Shown: positions 21,416 through 33,479, counted from the stretch's first letter. The stretch is DNA of 64,000 bases from Locusta migratoria (GCA_026315105.1 CM048744.1:26825759-26889758); one strand, 5' to 3'. Notes: generated by a model not told the origin, from the sequence alone. A program made the numbers and translations.

Positions 21416-24400
21416 ATGCTACCCAGTAGGACACAAGCGTACAAACTGATAAGTGTAAATATAACTGGTCTAACATCCGATCTGAAACTTGCAGCATTTA
21501 AACAATTCGTTTACTATTCTGAGGCTGGTATCTTATTTTTCAGGAAGTAGCTGTTTCTACATTACAAATCCCAGGTTTTCACGCAATAGAGAACGTAGCC
21601 TATCAAAAACACACAGGCACGGCCATCCTAGTCCGGGAAGGAATACCCGTAATAGATATTGAAAAGCTCGAGTCTGGTCGTGGCATTGCTTGCAAAGTAT
21701 TTGATGTCACATTCTGACCGAAGTGTCTTCTTCAAAGATGAAATTATCTATTTATTACGAAAGGATCCACCGAATATCTTGCTAGGAGTGGGCTTCAATT
21801 GTGTCCTGCACCGAACAGACCAACAGCCGAACTTTAATTATTGTAAAGATCTTCATGAACTTGTCAACAACATTAGGCTGCAAGACACATGGGAATTCTT
21901 TTACCCTACCCAAGTAAAATTCACGTTTTTCACTCCCACCTCCAATAGTCGTATCGACAGGATTTATACATCGTCCCACCTAAGTAAACGTCTTAATGAT
22001 GTTGATGTCATACCAGCACCATTTACAGACCACAGTACATACGCCGTGACAATCACTCTAGACAGGCAACCCACTAAAAGATTCAGATGGCAGTGGATGT
22101 TGAACACATCGCACCTCCAGGATATAGAACTTGAAGAGGTTATCCTAACAACTTGGAATACTCATCTACGCTCTATGGATAGATACAGTTCCAAATTAGA
22201 GTGGTAGACTCTTACAGCCAATAGGAAACTAAGGCAAGCTTTAATCTCTTATAGTTATCATAGAACACGGGAAAAGAAACGGACCACCGAATTTTACTAC
22301 ACAGTTCTAAGAGAATTATACGAAAAATCCGATGACAGTAACACTGACACAGCACAAATTAAGAAATTAAAAGCGAAATTAATTAGTATCAAGAGAAGAC
22401 AACTTGAGGGACTAAAAATCAAGTCCAAAGCGAAATCTGTTCGTGAGAGCGAGATAACATCTCTGTACCATCTCATTAAGCACAGTAAACGTCGTGCACG
22501 AACTTTCATAGATTGCCTTACCGCACCTGATGGTGCTCTACTAGTGGAACAAAAAGACATTGTGCAAGAATTCCGAAACTTTTACGGAGATTTGTATTCC
22601 GAGGTACCATTTGATAACAATCTAGCATCTGTGTTCATTCAAAAACTTGTATGTAATGTAACAGCAGACGACAACGCAGATCTGTTGTCGGATTTTACCG
22701 TTTCAGACATCTTAGAATTAATCGTGCACTCCCCCGCCAACAAGTCCCCTGGGCCAGATGGACTGCCCAAAGAATTCTATCACCGTTTCTGGCACATCAT
22801 TGGGCCGACCTTCACTGATATTATAAACGAAATTATCCGTGGGCAGAATATACCGAAAGTGTTTCAAGGAGGCAAAGTCGTTTTAGTTCCAAAAAACCGT
22901 CGCCACCACACCTTTGACAACTTCAGACCAATCATGTTGGTAAACTTTGATTACAAGACTGTGGCGAGAGCAATTAAAAGTAGGATGACTCCAATAGCTA
23001 AAAAAGTCATCCAGTATCACCAGACGTGTATCCCAGGTAGGACTATCATCATGACCACTATAGCCGAAATCAGGGATGTCATTGGGATTAGTGCAGCAAC
23101 CAATGTCGACTGTGCCTTACTTTTTGTCGACTTCTCGAAGGCTTTTGACCGTGTCAATCACCAATATGTGCTGAGAATCATGGGGAGGGTCGGGTTAAAT
23201 AACAGAGCTGTTACCGCGTTGCGAAACATGATCACGGAAATAACCACTAGAATTAACACCAATGGACAACTGACGAAAGCCATCAATGTCAACAGAGGAG
23301 TACCAAAGGGCAGTCCCCTCTCTATGATGTTACACGCCTTTCATTGGAACCACTTTTACGAACACTACAGACAAAGTTGCCAGGGCTATCTCATTCGCAG
23401 GCACCCTTTGCTATTCATGCGTATGCAGATGACGTGGTAGCAGTCGTTCGTACTGAAGACGAAATAGGGATATTGAAATCAGAGATAGATAGTTATGGTC
23501 GGGTGTCAGGATCACGGATCAACGAAGAGAAATGCAAAATGGTCAGCCTTAGAGGTTTCGAACGGGTAACGACCACGTGGGTAAACATAGTGGAAAATCC
23601 CAAATCCCAGGGAATTATTTTCGATAAAGGTCCACTAAAAATGGCTGCAAAAAGTTGGACTACGGTCATAAATGGTATGCAGGGACTCATCTTTGAAAAC
23701 AATTGGCGAGCTGTGACGCTTTTGGAAAAAAACAAAATTGTCAACATTTACGTTTTTTCCAAAGCATACTACCTGGCACAAGTATTTCCATTACCGACAT
23801 TACCAGCTAAGAAGATCATGAAGTTAGCCAGCAAATTTTTATGGACGGGTAACGTATTTAAACTGGACTGCCTCACGCTTATGGAAGGTGGACTGGGCCT
23901 AACTGACGTCGAACGGAAGGCCACAGCACTGTTTCTCAAGCGAACATTACGAACGATATCTGACAATCCACAAACCCTGACTGCAAAACTGTTCCAAATA
24001 GTATGTCTGAAAAGTATGAGCCCACCGATCGATATCAGTAGGATTGACTACCATTTGAAGCATGTGCGACAGTACTACCTCGAACTAAGCCATGTCCGTG
24101 GCGACATGTTAACTGGCCCGATTTTAAAAACCAAGGCTCTAATGCAGCACTGGCGTCGAAACAATAAAGCAAACACCATTGAAACCAAGTTTCCTTCTTG
24201 CCACTGGAAAATTGTGTGGAAGAATATTAGTCCTCAGCCACTAACAATGGAAGTTGCATTGATGTGGTATCGAGTGGTGAATAACACAGTGGCCACTAAC
24301 GAAAAATTGTATCGGATAGGATTAAAACAAACCGACAAATGTATTAAGTCTGGACTTGTCGACACATGAATACACCGTTTCACCTGAAGTAGACATTTAG

Positions 24401-24560
24401 AAAACTGGAAATGGGTCACTGATATACTTGCACAGTTATCAAACGGGTCGACAACATATAGGCCTGAGTTATTAACAAAACCGGATAAAATGTTCTACCC
24501 CCTGCAAAGAATAACACGGTGATGTGGCTATTAGCAAATTATGTCATCACACAACGCGGA
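21416..24560 (+). pseudogene. Tx1-like LINE ORF2 (endonuclease-RT), broken
   Basis: The endonuclease begins KLISVNITGLTSDLK. A frameshift follows at about 21545, then a small deletion near 21710. The GGDFN block reads GVGFN, losing the catalytic Asp, while RIDRIY and FTDHSTYAV remain (21950-22050). An in-frame TAG is at 22205. The RT runs 22540-23500: KSPGPDGLPKEFYHRF, FRPIMLVNFDYKTVARAIKS, LLFVDFSKAFDRVNH, GVPKGSPLS, then a frameshift near 23340 and YADDVVAVV. The thumb and C-terminal part continue to 24369 (ending CIKSGLVDT) and weakly to about 24560. At least four disruptions; not functional. Confidence 0.85.
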
Positions 24561-24989
24561 GAAGATGACTTGACCAGTCTCCGTGCTTATATGCAAACAG
24601 AACTCTGGCAGCTACGAAAGACAGAAAATTTACCAAAGTTTTTTGGCAATAGAATGAACATTGTTTTTCAGAAAGTAGGAGTCGGTTAGTACACCACCCA
24701 CAACTATCAATGTAGAGTGACGAATTGCTGAAGTTGAACAGCAACACAGTCTGTGCGTACTGATTCAGATGCTTCACGGAGGTAGTTCCGTTTCCACGAA
24801 GGAATGTTATGTTTTGTTAGTTTTAAATGGTTTCTGCTATTTTACCTAGTTTCTTTAGTTCAAATTCTTAATTTCATGAAGAAAAAACACAGTATAAACA
24901 GAAACTGTGGATTGTGGGTGGCTGGTGCTAATCCAGGGGGCTGCAAGTCGTTTTGTTCAACTGCAGTAGTGTTTGGCTGCACTGCATAA

Positions 24990-25095
24990 ACGCTGTCAGG
25001 CGGGAGTCTAGTAAGTAGAAGGTCCTGGGTTCGAATTCCGGCAATAAAACAAATTTTAATTCATTGCCTCTCCTTATGTTTACACACAAAATCTT
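24990..25095 (+). repeat. tRNA-like SINE piece right of the Tx1-like LINE
   Basis: GTAAGTAGAAGGTCCTGGGT followed by TCGAATTCC (B box) and ACAAATTTTAATTCATTG matches the inverted piece at 17745-17885. The A-box half is degenerate. Confidence 0.5.
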
Positions 25096-25682
25096 GATTC
25101 ATCCCAGAACAGAACCCGGCTCCTTACGCTAAGAATCCAATCCTGATGTTACTCCCGATGTTACTGATTTTATTGCTGACTAAATGGGGTCGTAGTTTTA
25201 ATGGGACACACACGATAGGCCTCCGTGCATAGAGGCCACTTTTCCGAAGTACATTTCTGACTGTTTGTATCGATATTGCGCGTCCTGCTGTTGCCTGGAG
25301 GGTGGTTTGCAGCTGAGTTACTTCCAGCTTCGTGTCTCGACGGGCTGTTAACCGGGATTACCGGTCGTTTGTTACTAATGTTACTAGTGACGGACCTGGC
25401 CCTCCCTTCTTTCGACGGCTCCTGTTATTTGAAATAGCGTCCAGGTCCTGCATATGACACTTTGCGACTTTGCCACCTGCCTCTGTGTCTGTCTCGTTTC
25501 CAACCTCGTTGTGGCTCTCCGTGCCACAGCTTCTGGTAAGTCACGCTGATGTTGCATTGAACTACCTGCTCACCACACTATCTGAACCCGTCTGCTAGTG
25601 TAATTGGTTCGCCACGGCGCATTAGCCGTGCACATTGATGCGCCGTGGTGCGGTGCGCGCGGACGTTCGCCGTCGGCTTTTA
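25096..25682. other. Unassigned interval
   Basis: Moderately GC-rich at 25280-25560, with no open frame or repeat end I can identify. Confidence 0.45.
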
Positions 25683-26632
25683 CTCGAATTGCTTGGTTGT
25701 GGAACATCGCCCCGGATTTGTGACTAGATAGGGGATTTCCTGTCAGAGAGGACACAGTTTGTAGTAATCGGTGGTAAGGCAATGACTAAAACAGACGTGA
25801 TATCGGGCGTTTCCACAGGGTAGAGTTATTTGCAGATGACGCCATCATTTATCGTCTGGTAAAGTTATCTGAAGATCAAAACCAACTGCAGAACGATTTA
25901 AATAAGATATCAGTATGGTGTAAAAATTGGCAATTGACTATAAATAATGAGAAGTGTGAAGTCATCCACATGAGTACGAAAAGAAATCAGTTAAACTTTG
26001 TTTACAAGATAAATCAGTCAAATGTGAAGGCCGTCAACTCCACTAAATACCTAGGAATTACTATTCAGACTTAAACTGGAAAGAACACGTAGGTAATGTC
26101 GTAGGAAAGGCGAACCAGAGACTGCGTTTTACTGGCAGAACGCTTAAAAGATGCAACGTAAGTACTAAAGAGACTGCATACACTACGCTTATCCGTCCTC
26201 TTTTGGAGTACTGATGCCCAGTGTGGGATCCTTATGAAGTGGGTTTGATGGAGGACATCGAAAGAGACCAAAGAAGAGCAGCTCGTTTTGTATTGTTACG
26301 ATACAGGGGTGACAGTGTCATGGAAATGATACAGGATCTGGGAATGATTACAACAACCGCGGTTATCGTTGCGGCGTAGTCTACTTACGAAACTCCAATC
26401 ACCAACATTCTCCTTCGAATGCAAAAATATATTGTTGACGCCCACCTACATAGGTAGAAATGATCATCATAATAGAATACGAGAAATCAGAGCTCGAACG
26501 GAGATATTCAGATGTTATTTCTTCCCGCGCGCTATTCGAGAATGGAATAGGAGATGAATAGCATTAAGGTGAACCCTCTGCCAGGCACGTAAATGTGATT
26601 TACAGACTGTCACATGTAGATGTAGATGTCGA
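25683..26632 (+). pseudogene. CR1-group LINE, 5'-truncated RT fragment
   Basis: Collinear with 27760-28690 but lacking about 90 bp around the 'FLIYINDL' block near 25826. The RT motif DDAIIYRL, the region KCEVIHMSTKRNQLNFVYKI and the C-terminal blocks (KIREIRARTEIFR, AIREWNR) can be read with frame breaks at about 26070, 26215 and 26380. It ends in ATGTAGATGTAGATGT, the group's tail. Confidence 0.78.
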
Positions 26633-26760
26633 GTGCCCCCTCGGGCATGAGTGTCTGTGTTGTCCTTAGGTTAGTTTACCTTACTGTAAGTAGTTTGTAA
26701 GCTACTGATTAATAACGCAGCAGTTGAGTACGATAGATTTACAAACATTTGTACATTTTT
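26633..26760 (+). repeat. Family-2 SINE, 5'-truncated
   Basis: Starts inside the head (CCCCCTCGGGCATGAG) and carries the family-2 body TTAGGTTAGTTTACC and CGATAGATTTACAAACATTT. It abuts the LINE tail at 26632. Confidence 0.7.
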
Positions 26761-27214
26761 AATTGGTTTGGCAGAGTAAACATAAGTTAACACAAACCCC
26801 TTCTGCAGGAACTTTCTGTCATGATCTCTTTTGTCGTAATGTTGCTGTCGCCACACAGTAGAAGCGGTAGAAAGGCGTCGAACCATTTTAGTTCATTCAA
26901 CTTATTTAATGTGGTATCTGTTCATTCGGTCATGCGCGAAAGAACAAGCACCATGTAAATAATTGTGTATTTGCCCCTTCAGGCAATTCAGAATTTCAGT
27001 GCGGACGCATGAATACTCTCGATCCCTTGCGTAAATGCAGTATAGGAGGCGAGCAAGTGGAATCAAATGCGCAGGGGCGCTATAATGAAAGCGTGCTACT
27101 AAGTGAGAATTTGGGTTGGGAGGGAAGCGTGCCTGCATAGCCTAATTGGGTTCGAATCCTGGTCCAGCAAAAATTTTCATCTTTGTCATTGGATTTATTT
27201 CAGCGCGCTGAAAC
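26761..27214. other. Unassigned interval with a tRNA-like scrap
   Basis: Only 27130-27180 stands out: GGGTTCGAATCCTGGTCC is a B-box-like tRNA T-arm followed by an A/T tail. It lacks a matching A box, so I do not call a tRNA gene. Confidence 0.4.
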
Positions 27215-27604
27215 GGTCGAAATGTTTAAATATTTAATTCTTCAGAGGAGATAGGCTGGCTAGCCAGTACTTACCTTTTTGCTTTACCGCCGATAGTCTC
27301 ACACAGAAAGAAAAAAGGACGAAAGTAGAACTAGCTTTCGCAACAGGGTTCCTTCTTCAGATAAGAGACAAAGGAAGAAAAAACGAATTGGAAAGGAATA
27401 GGATGATAATTCACGACCTAGGTCATGAGGATGGTGTTTGAGATTTGCGGAAGTCAGAGATACTGTTTATTTGATGAAGATCCTCATGACCTAGGACGTG
27501 AATTACCTTCCCCTTCCTTTCTAAATTTTCAAATGATGTTAAGCTTAAGGGACCTAACTGCGGGGTCATCAGTCCCTAAACTTACAAACTACTTATGAAC
27601 TACC

Positions 27605-28687
27605 GGATTTAGAAAATATCGTTCATGCGAAACACAACTAGATCTTTGTTCACACTAAGTGCTGGGCGCTATCGACAAGGGTTCGCAAATCGATTTCGTA
27701 TTTCTGGATTTCCAGAAAGCTTCTTACACTGTATCTCACAAACGGCTTTTAATCAAATTGCGTGGTTATGGTGTATCGCCCCAACTTTGCTACTGGATAG
27801 GGGATTTACTGTCAGAGAGGATACAGTTTGTAGTAATCGATGGTAAGGCATCAACTAAAGCAGAGGTGATATCGGGCGTTCCACAGCGTAGTGTTATTGG
27901 TCCTCTGCTGTTCCTTATTTACATAAACGATTTGGAAGAAAATGTAAGCAGCTCTCTTAGGTTGTTTGCAGATGACGGCGTCATTTATCGTCTAGTAAAA
28001 TCATCTGAAGATAAAAAGCAACAGCAGAATGATCTAAATAACGTATCAGTATGGTGTAGAAATTGGCAGTTGACTCTAAATGATGAGAAGTGTGAAGTCG
28101 TCCACATGAGTACCGGTTCGAAAAGGAATCCGTTAAACTTTGTTTACAATATTAATCAATCAAAACTGAAGGCCTTAAACTCAAAAAAAAAAAACTAGGA
28201 ACTACTATTACTTCAGACTTAAACTGGAAAGAACACGTAGATAATGTCGTGGGAAAGGCGAAACAGAGACTGCGTTTTATTGCCAGAACCCTTAAAAGAT
28301 GCAACAGAACTACAAAAGAAACTGCATACACTACGCTTGTCCGTCTTCATTTGGAGTATTTCTGCCCAGTGTGGGATCCTTACCATGTGGGTTTGACGGA
28401 GAAGGGCAGGTCGTTAGTATTGTCGCGATACAGGGGAGACGGAAATGATATAGGGTCTGGGATGGGAATCATTACAACAACGGCGCTTATCGCTGCGGCG
28501 TGGGCTATTTACGAAACTTCAATCACCAACATTCTCCTCCTAAGGCAAAAATACATTGTTGACTCCATAAGTAGAAATGATGATCAGAATAAAATACGAG
28601 AAATCAGAGCTCGAACGGCGAGATACGAGAATGGAATAAAACCCTCTGCCAGGCAATTAAATGTGATTTGCAATCCCATGTAGATGT
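27605..28687 (+). pseudogene. CR1-group LINE B, 5'-truncated RT
   Basis: Reverse transcriptase with FVFLDFQKASYTVSHKRLL, the block VISGVPQRSVIGPLLFLIYI, and LFADDGVIYRLV (27659-28198). There is then a frameshift at an A-run near 28185 and a second frame 28249-28683 (LKRCNRTTKETAYTTLVRLH, YFCPVWDPYHVGL). Part of the C-terminal coding region is deleted after 28400. It ends in a short GTAGATGT tail. FADD is intact but the endonuclease and ORF1 are absent. Confidence 0.85.
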
Positions 28688-28835
28688 ACCTTATACTAAA
28701 GACTAGACAGACATCCATGCCCGAGGGGGGATTCGAACCCCCGACCGTTCATCTACATCTACATCTACATGGGATACTCTGCAAATCACATTTAAGTGCC
28801 TGGCAGAGCGTTCATCGAACCACCGTTTTACTATT

Positions 28836-31592
28836 TTATCTCCCATTCCATTCTCGAATAGCGCGTGGGAAGAATGAACACCTGAATATCTCCGTTCGCG
28901 CTCTGATGTCTCGTATTTTATTCTGATGATCATTTCTACCTATGTAAGTGGGAGTCAACAATTTATTTTCGCAATCGGAGGAGAATGTTGGCGATTGTAG
29001 TTTCGTGAGCAGCCCACACCGCAGCGATAAGCGTCGTTGTTTTAATGATTCCCATCCCAGATCCTGTATCATTTCCGTAACGCTGTCTCCCGTGTATCGT
29101 GACAATACGAAACGAGCTGCCCTTCTTTGGACTCTTTCGATGTCCTCCATCAAACCCACCTGATAAGGATCCCACACTAGACAGCAATATTCCATAAAAT
29201 GACGGACAAGCGTAGTGTACGCAGTTTCTTTAGTAGTTCTGTTGCATCTTTTAAGGGTTCTGCCAATAGAACGCAGTCTCTGGTTCGCCTTTCCCACGAC
29301 ACTATGTGTTCTTTCCAATTTAAGTCAGAAGTAATTGTAATTCCTAGGTATTTTGTGGAGTTTACAGCCTTTACATTTGACTGATTTATCATGTAAACAA
29401 AGTTTAACGGATTTCTTTTCGTACTCATGTGGACGACTTCACACTTCTCATTATTTAGAGTCAATTGCCAATTCTTATACCGTACACATATCTTCTTCAA
29501 ATCGTTCTGCAGTTGGTTTTGATCTTCAGATGATTTCACTAGACGGTAAATGACGGCGTCATCTGCAAACAACCTAAGAGAGCTACTTAGATTTTCCCCT
29601 AAATCGTTTATGTAAATAAGGAACAGCAGAGGACCAATAACACTACCCCGTGGAATGCCCGATATCGCCTCTGTTTTAGTCGATGTCATACCATCGATTA
29701 CTACTAACTGTGTCCTCTCAGAGAGGAAATCCCCTATCTAGTTGCAAATGTAGGGCGAGATACCGTAACCACGCAATTTGATTAAAAGCCGTTTGTGAGG
29801 TACGGTGTCAAAAGCCTTCTGGAAATCAAAGAATACGGAATCAATTTGCGAACCCTTGTCGATAGCATACATCACATCCTGTGGGTAAAGAGCTAGTTGC
29901 GTTTAGCATGAAAGATATTTTCTAAATCCATGTTGACCTTGGGCCAATAGATCATTCTGTTCGAGATAATTCATAATATTTGAATACACGATATTTTCCA
30001 AAACCCTGCTGCAAATTGAATTTAATTAAATAGGCCTGTAGTTTAATGTGTTACTCCTACTGCCTTTCTTGAATATCGTTGTGACTTGTGCAACTTTCCA
30101 AAGTTTGGTACAGATACTTCTCTGAGAGAGCGGTTGTATATGGTTGTTAAGTAAGGGGCTATCGCTTCAGCATAATCAGATAGAAATCTAATGGGTATAC
30201 AAACCGGACAGAAGTTGCTTTACTACTCCGATAATATCTACTTAAACGCTACTCATTACGGCATCTGTTCGTAATTCGAAATCTGGAATATTGGTTTCGT
30301 CTTCTTTGGTGAATGAGTTTCTAAAAGCTATGTTTAGTAACTCTGCTTTAGTAACGCTGTCATCGGCAGGATCGCCATTACTATCACGTAATGAGAGTAT
30401 TGTTTGTGTTTTGCCCCTAATATGTTACTCTGTGCCCTAGTATATTTAACATATGACCAAAATCTCTTTGGTTTTTCAGTCAAATTTCGAGAAAGAGTTT
30501 CGTTATGATAAGTATTGTAGGCATCTCGCATTGAAGTCCTCGATAAATTTCGAGCTTCCGTGTAGGATCGCCAATCCTGGGGATTTTGTGTTCGTTTAAT
30601 ATTTAATATGCCTTTTCCGTTGCTTTTGCAACAGTGTGCTTACCTGTTTTGTGTACCAAGGAGTATCACCTCCTTCTTTTATTAATTTATTACGTATAAA
30701 ACTGTCAATTGCTGTCGATACCACTTCTTTAAATTTGAGCCACATCTAGTCTACGCCTACATTTAGTGTTAGAAACGAGTGGAAGCTATCTTTCAAGAAG
30801 CAATGTATTTTATTTATATCTGCTTTCTGGAACAAATATACGTTTCGTTTATTTTTGGTAACTTTGGGACTTTCGATATACAATCTCGCTACAACAGCTC
30901 TGTGTTCACTAATACCTGTATCCGTTTTGATGCTCATTATGAGCTCAGGATTGTTTGTTGCTAAGAGATCAAGAGTGTTTTCACATCCATTTACAATTCT
31001 ACTTGGCTCAAGAACTAATTGTTCGAAGTAATTCTCAGAGAATGCGTTGAGTACAATTTCACACGATGTTTTATGCGTACCTCCTGATTTGAAAACATAA
31101 TTTCGCCAACAGATTGAGGGTAAATTAAAATCTCCGCCTACTATTATCGTATGAGTCGGATACGTGTTTGTAATTTGACTCAGGTTTTCTTCGATCCTTT
31201 CTGCTATTGTATCGTCAGAGTCGGGAGGCCGGTGAAAGGAACCAATTACTAACTTCTTACGATTTTCAGGTACAACCTCTACCCCTAATAACTCACAGGA
31301 ATTATCAACTTCAACTTCGCTACACGAAAGACTACTTTTGACAGCGACAAACACGCCTCCGCCTATTTTGTTTAATCTATCCTTTCTGAAAACAGTTCGA
31401 TCTTTTGCAAAAACTTCTGCTGAACTTACTTATTTTCGGCTTGAGCCAACTTTCACTGCCTACAATGATGTGTGATTCGGTGCTTTCTATTAACTCTTGG
31501 AGTTCTGGTATTTTCCCGACACAGCTACGACAATTTCTAACTGTTATACCGATAGTTCCTAGATCTGCATTTCTCCTGTGATCCACCTGCAC
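28836..31592 (-). pseudogene. LINE C ORF2: endonuclease and RT, broken
   Basis: The endonuclease spans 31592-30746: ITVRNCRSCVGKIPELQEL at the start, then SFHRPPDSDD, IIVGGDFNLPSICW and SEHRAVVARL. Between 30745 and 29950 only decayed linker and early RT are readable (LSRNLTEKPKRFWSYVKY at 30500-30440). The RT core follows (29830-29177: SGIPRGSVIGPLLFLIYIND, LFADDAVIYRL, KCEVVHMSTKRNPLNFVYMI), then the C-terminal region (29318-28836: KRCNRTTKETAYTTLVRH, LVWDPYQVGLMEDIERVQRR, IREWNGR). Several frameshifts and stops separate these parts. The catalytic FADD and GGDFN motifs are intact. Confidence 0.85.
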
Positions 31593-31699
31593 CCTTTGAG
31601 ATTGCCAATTTTGTTTTTCCCCGAAGCCCTTTATCCTAAAAAACCGCCCAGTTCACGCCACACAGCCCCCGCTACCCGTGTAGCCGCTTCCTGCGTATA

Positions 31700-32770
31700 G
31701 TGGACTCCTGACCTATTCAGCCGATCCCGGAAACCATCCGATGGCGCAAGTCAAGGAATCTGCAGCCTACATGGTCGCAGAACCGCCTGAGCCTCTGATT
31801 CAGACCCTCCACTCGGCTCTGTACCAGAGGTCCACAGTCGGTCCTGTCAACTATGCTGCAGATGGTGAGCTCTGCTTTCATCTTGCAAGCAAGACTGGCA
31901 GTCTTTACCACTTCAGTTAGCTGCTCGAAACCTGAAAGGATCTCTTCAGATCCGAAACGACACACATCATTGGTACTGACGTGAGCCACCACCTGCAGTT
32001 GGCTGCACCCCGTACCCTTCATGGCATCCGGGAGGACCCGTTCCACATCTGCAACGATTCCACCCGGTATGCACACGGGCCGGCCGCGGTGGCCGAGGTG
32101 ACTGAGGCGCTTCAGTCACGGTCAGCACGGCCACTACGGTCGGGGGTTCGAATCCCCCCTCGGGCATGGATATTTGTGCCGTCCTAGTTTGTAAGTAGTT
32201 CATAAGTAGTTTGTAAGTTTAGGGACTGATAACCCCGTAGTTAAGTCCCACAAGCTTAGCAAACATTTGAACATTTTTTTATGCACACGGAGTGCACGTT
32301 GGCCTTCTTCCCCTCCTTGGCAGCTATCTCTCTAAGGGGCTCCATCACCCGCCTAACGTTGGAGCTCCGAACTACAAGTAAACCCACCCTCTGTGAGAGC
32401 CCAGATCTTGCAGGCTGGGAGGTGACCTCAGGTTGAGAGACACCATCCGACTCAGGAACGTTGTCCTGAGCAGATAGCGCCTCAAACCTGTTCGCAAGAC
32501 GAACCGCGTAGGCCTCACGATCGGTCCCCCAGATTGTCTTGCGCCTCCTGTCACGCACTGGACCGACCTCCCACGCAACCACAGTTTGGGAGTCTGCCTC
32601 ACTGCTGGCAGTATCAGGGCATGTCGCCGCCGCAGGCCGGTAGGTGGAGACGACGGGAGTCCTTTCGGTCCCCACTACCGGCCAACGACGCCCCTCGATC
32701 GCAGGCGACGTTAACACAGCCTGAAGCTGGGAGACGGCATCCGCACACAGCAGTCCCTATTCATGATTAT
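31700..32770 (-). pseudogene. LINE C ORF1 with SGNH-esterase-like domain
   Basis: CR1-group ORF1 proteins often carry an SGNH-hydrolase (esterase) domain. Here the N-terminal part is 32717-32291 (RLANRFEALSAQDN, VLLVVRSS-like region) and the esterase part 32076-31717: CIPGGIVADVERVLP, VVAHVSTNDVCRFGSEEIL, GLNQRLRRFCDHVGCRFLDL. The block HVGTND reads HVSTND, so the conserved Gly is Ser. A SINE at 32079-32279 splits it. The start is uncertain because of a frameshift near 32720. Confidence 0.75.
32079..32279 (+). repeat. Family-1 SINE, full length
   Basis: Perfect 11-bp duplication TATGCACACGG at 32068-32078 and 32280-32290. Clean A box (GTGGCCGAGG) and B box (GGTTCGAATC). It is inserted in LINE C ORF1, so it is the last event in this stack. 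Confidence 0.95.
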
Positions 32771-33479
32771 AGTCGAGAAAACAGAAACTACAGTCGCGAT
32801 GGACTCAAAGGAATACTACACTGTTTGTTAAGCGGTAACCCTGTTTCGAAACAAAGACAGACGACTGTCAAGACGCAATTTACACGACGGAATAATACAC
32901 TAATCAGATATTCAACGCGAATTGGAATCAATAAATTTAATGAACGGAAGGGAAAACGCACTGAAAAGTCAACATATGTAGCTTCTAGAGAGATGCCGGT
33001 TACCCTTACAACTGATAATTTACTGCTAAATCCCCGGAGACGTGTGCGCTGTACGACGTCCGCTGGGCGTAGCGGCCGTGCAGACTGTAACTGGCGCGCA
33101 GACCGCTCGGCCACAGCGGCCGGCCCTTCCTTTGCCATTCCTTTTTTCTTACCTTCTGTCTTTCCTGAAGAATAAACCCTGTCCCGAAAACTTGTTTTAT
33201 TTTCATCCTTTTTTCTTTCTGTCTGAGACATCGGCAGTACAGCAAAAAGGTGAGTACTGGCAAACCAGCCTATCTTTTCTGAAGAATAATTTATCAACTC
33301 TGTGGAGAATTTCTGTCGTTAATTAAATATTTAATTCGTTAGTTTATTCGGAAGATGAGAATACTCCAGATCCTAGTCATTCCATTTGATCCCTTAATTG
33401 TTTTGACCAATATAAAAAAAAATTCCCTTCTGCAGTATCACCCTTCAGTCTACAGACAACATTAACAAGTAAGCAGACA

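Larger units (their letters stand above)
18000..24830 (+). mobile_element. Tx1/L1-like LINE carrying a foldback insert
   Basis: Two-ORF non-LTR retrotransposon: ORF1 with a zinc knuckle (18143-21414), then ORF2 with endonuclease and RT (21416 onward). ORF2 starts 2 nt after the ORF1 stop. Clade assignment rests on RT blocks such as NKSPGPDGLPKEFYHRF and the endonuclease start KLISVNITGL, which are closer to Tx1/L1 than to RTE, CR1 or Jockey. The 5' and 3' ends are not sharply defined and no target duplication was found. Both ORFs are broken. Confidence 0.8.
28749..33070 (-). mobile_element. CR1-group LINE C, nearly full length
   Basis: About 4.3 kb counting a 201-bp SINE insert plus its duplication. 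The order from the 5' end (33070) is: leader, ORF1 with an esterase-like domain, ORF2 endonuclease, ORF2 RT, and a tail of GTAGAT repeats (28749-28770). Both ends fall exactly where the host SINE consensus breaks and resumes, so the boundaries are well supported, though no clear target duplication is seen. Frames are broken in many places. Confidence 0.8.
27521..33123 (-). repeat. Family-1 SINE split into three by two LINEs
   Basis: Pieces: 27521-27604 (3' body), 28688-28748 (middle and B box) and 33071-33123 (head). Joined in order they follow the SINE consensus without gap. The outer ends carry a perfect 10-bp duplication CCCTTCCTTT at 27511-27520 and 33124-33133. The insert in the first gap is a plus-strand LINE, in the second a minus-strand LINE. 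Confidence 0.85.
27215..33345. mobile_element. Palindromic element interrupted by nested insertions
   Basis: The left arm (27215-27434) is the reverse complement of a right arm now in two parts (27480-27520 and 33134-33345). The inner stem pairs AATTCACGACCTAGGTCATG and AGGAT (27410-27434) with its complement at 27480-27504, one mismatch, around a 45-nt loop. The outer arm pairs GGTAAGTACTGG-type sequence at 27260-27275 with 33250-33262. The right arm is interrupted at 27521 by a SINE, itself carrying two LINEs. I do not know the element's class; no coding sequence of its own is visible. Confidence 0.75.

Noticed and set aside
32079..32170. tRNA gene (class II, Leu/Ser-like) at this and similar heads
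   Set aside because: Each lies at the 5' end of a repeated body with target duplications, so these are SINE heads and not tRNA genes.
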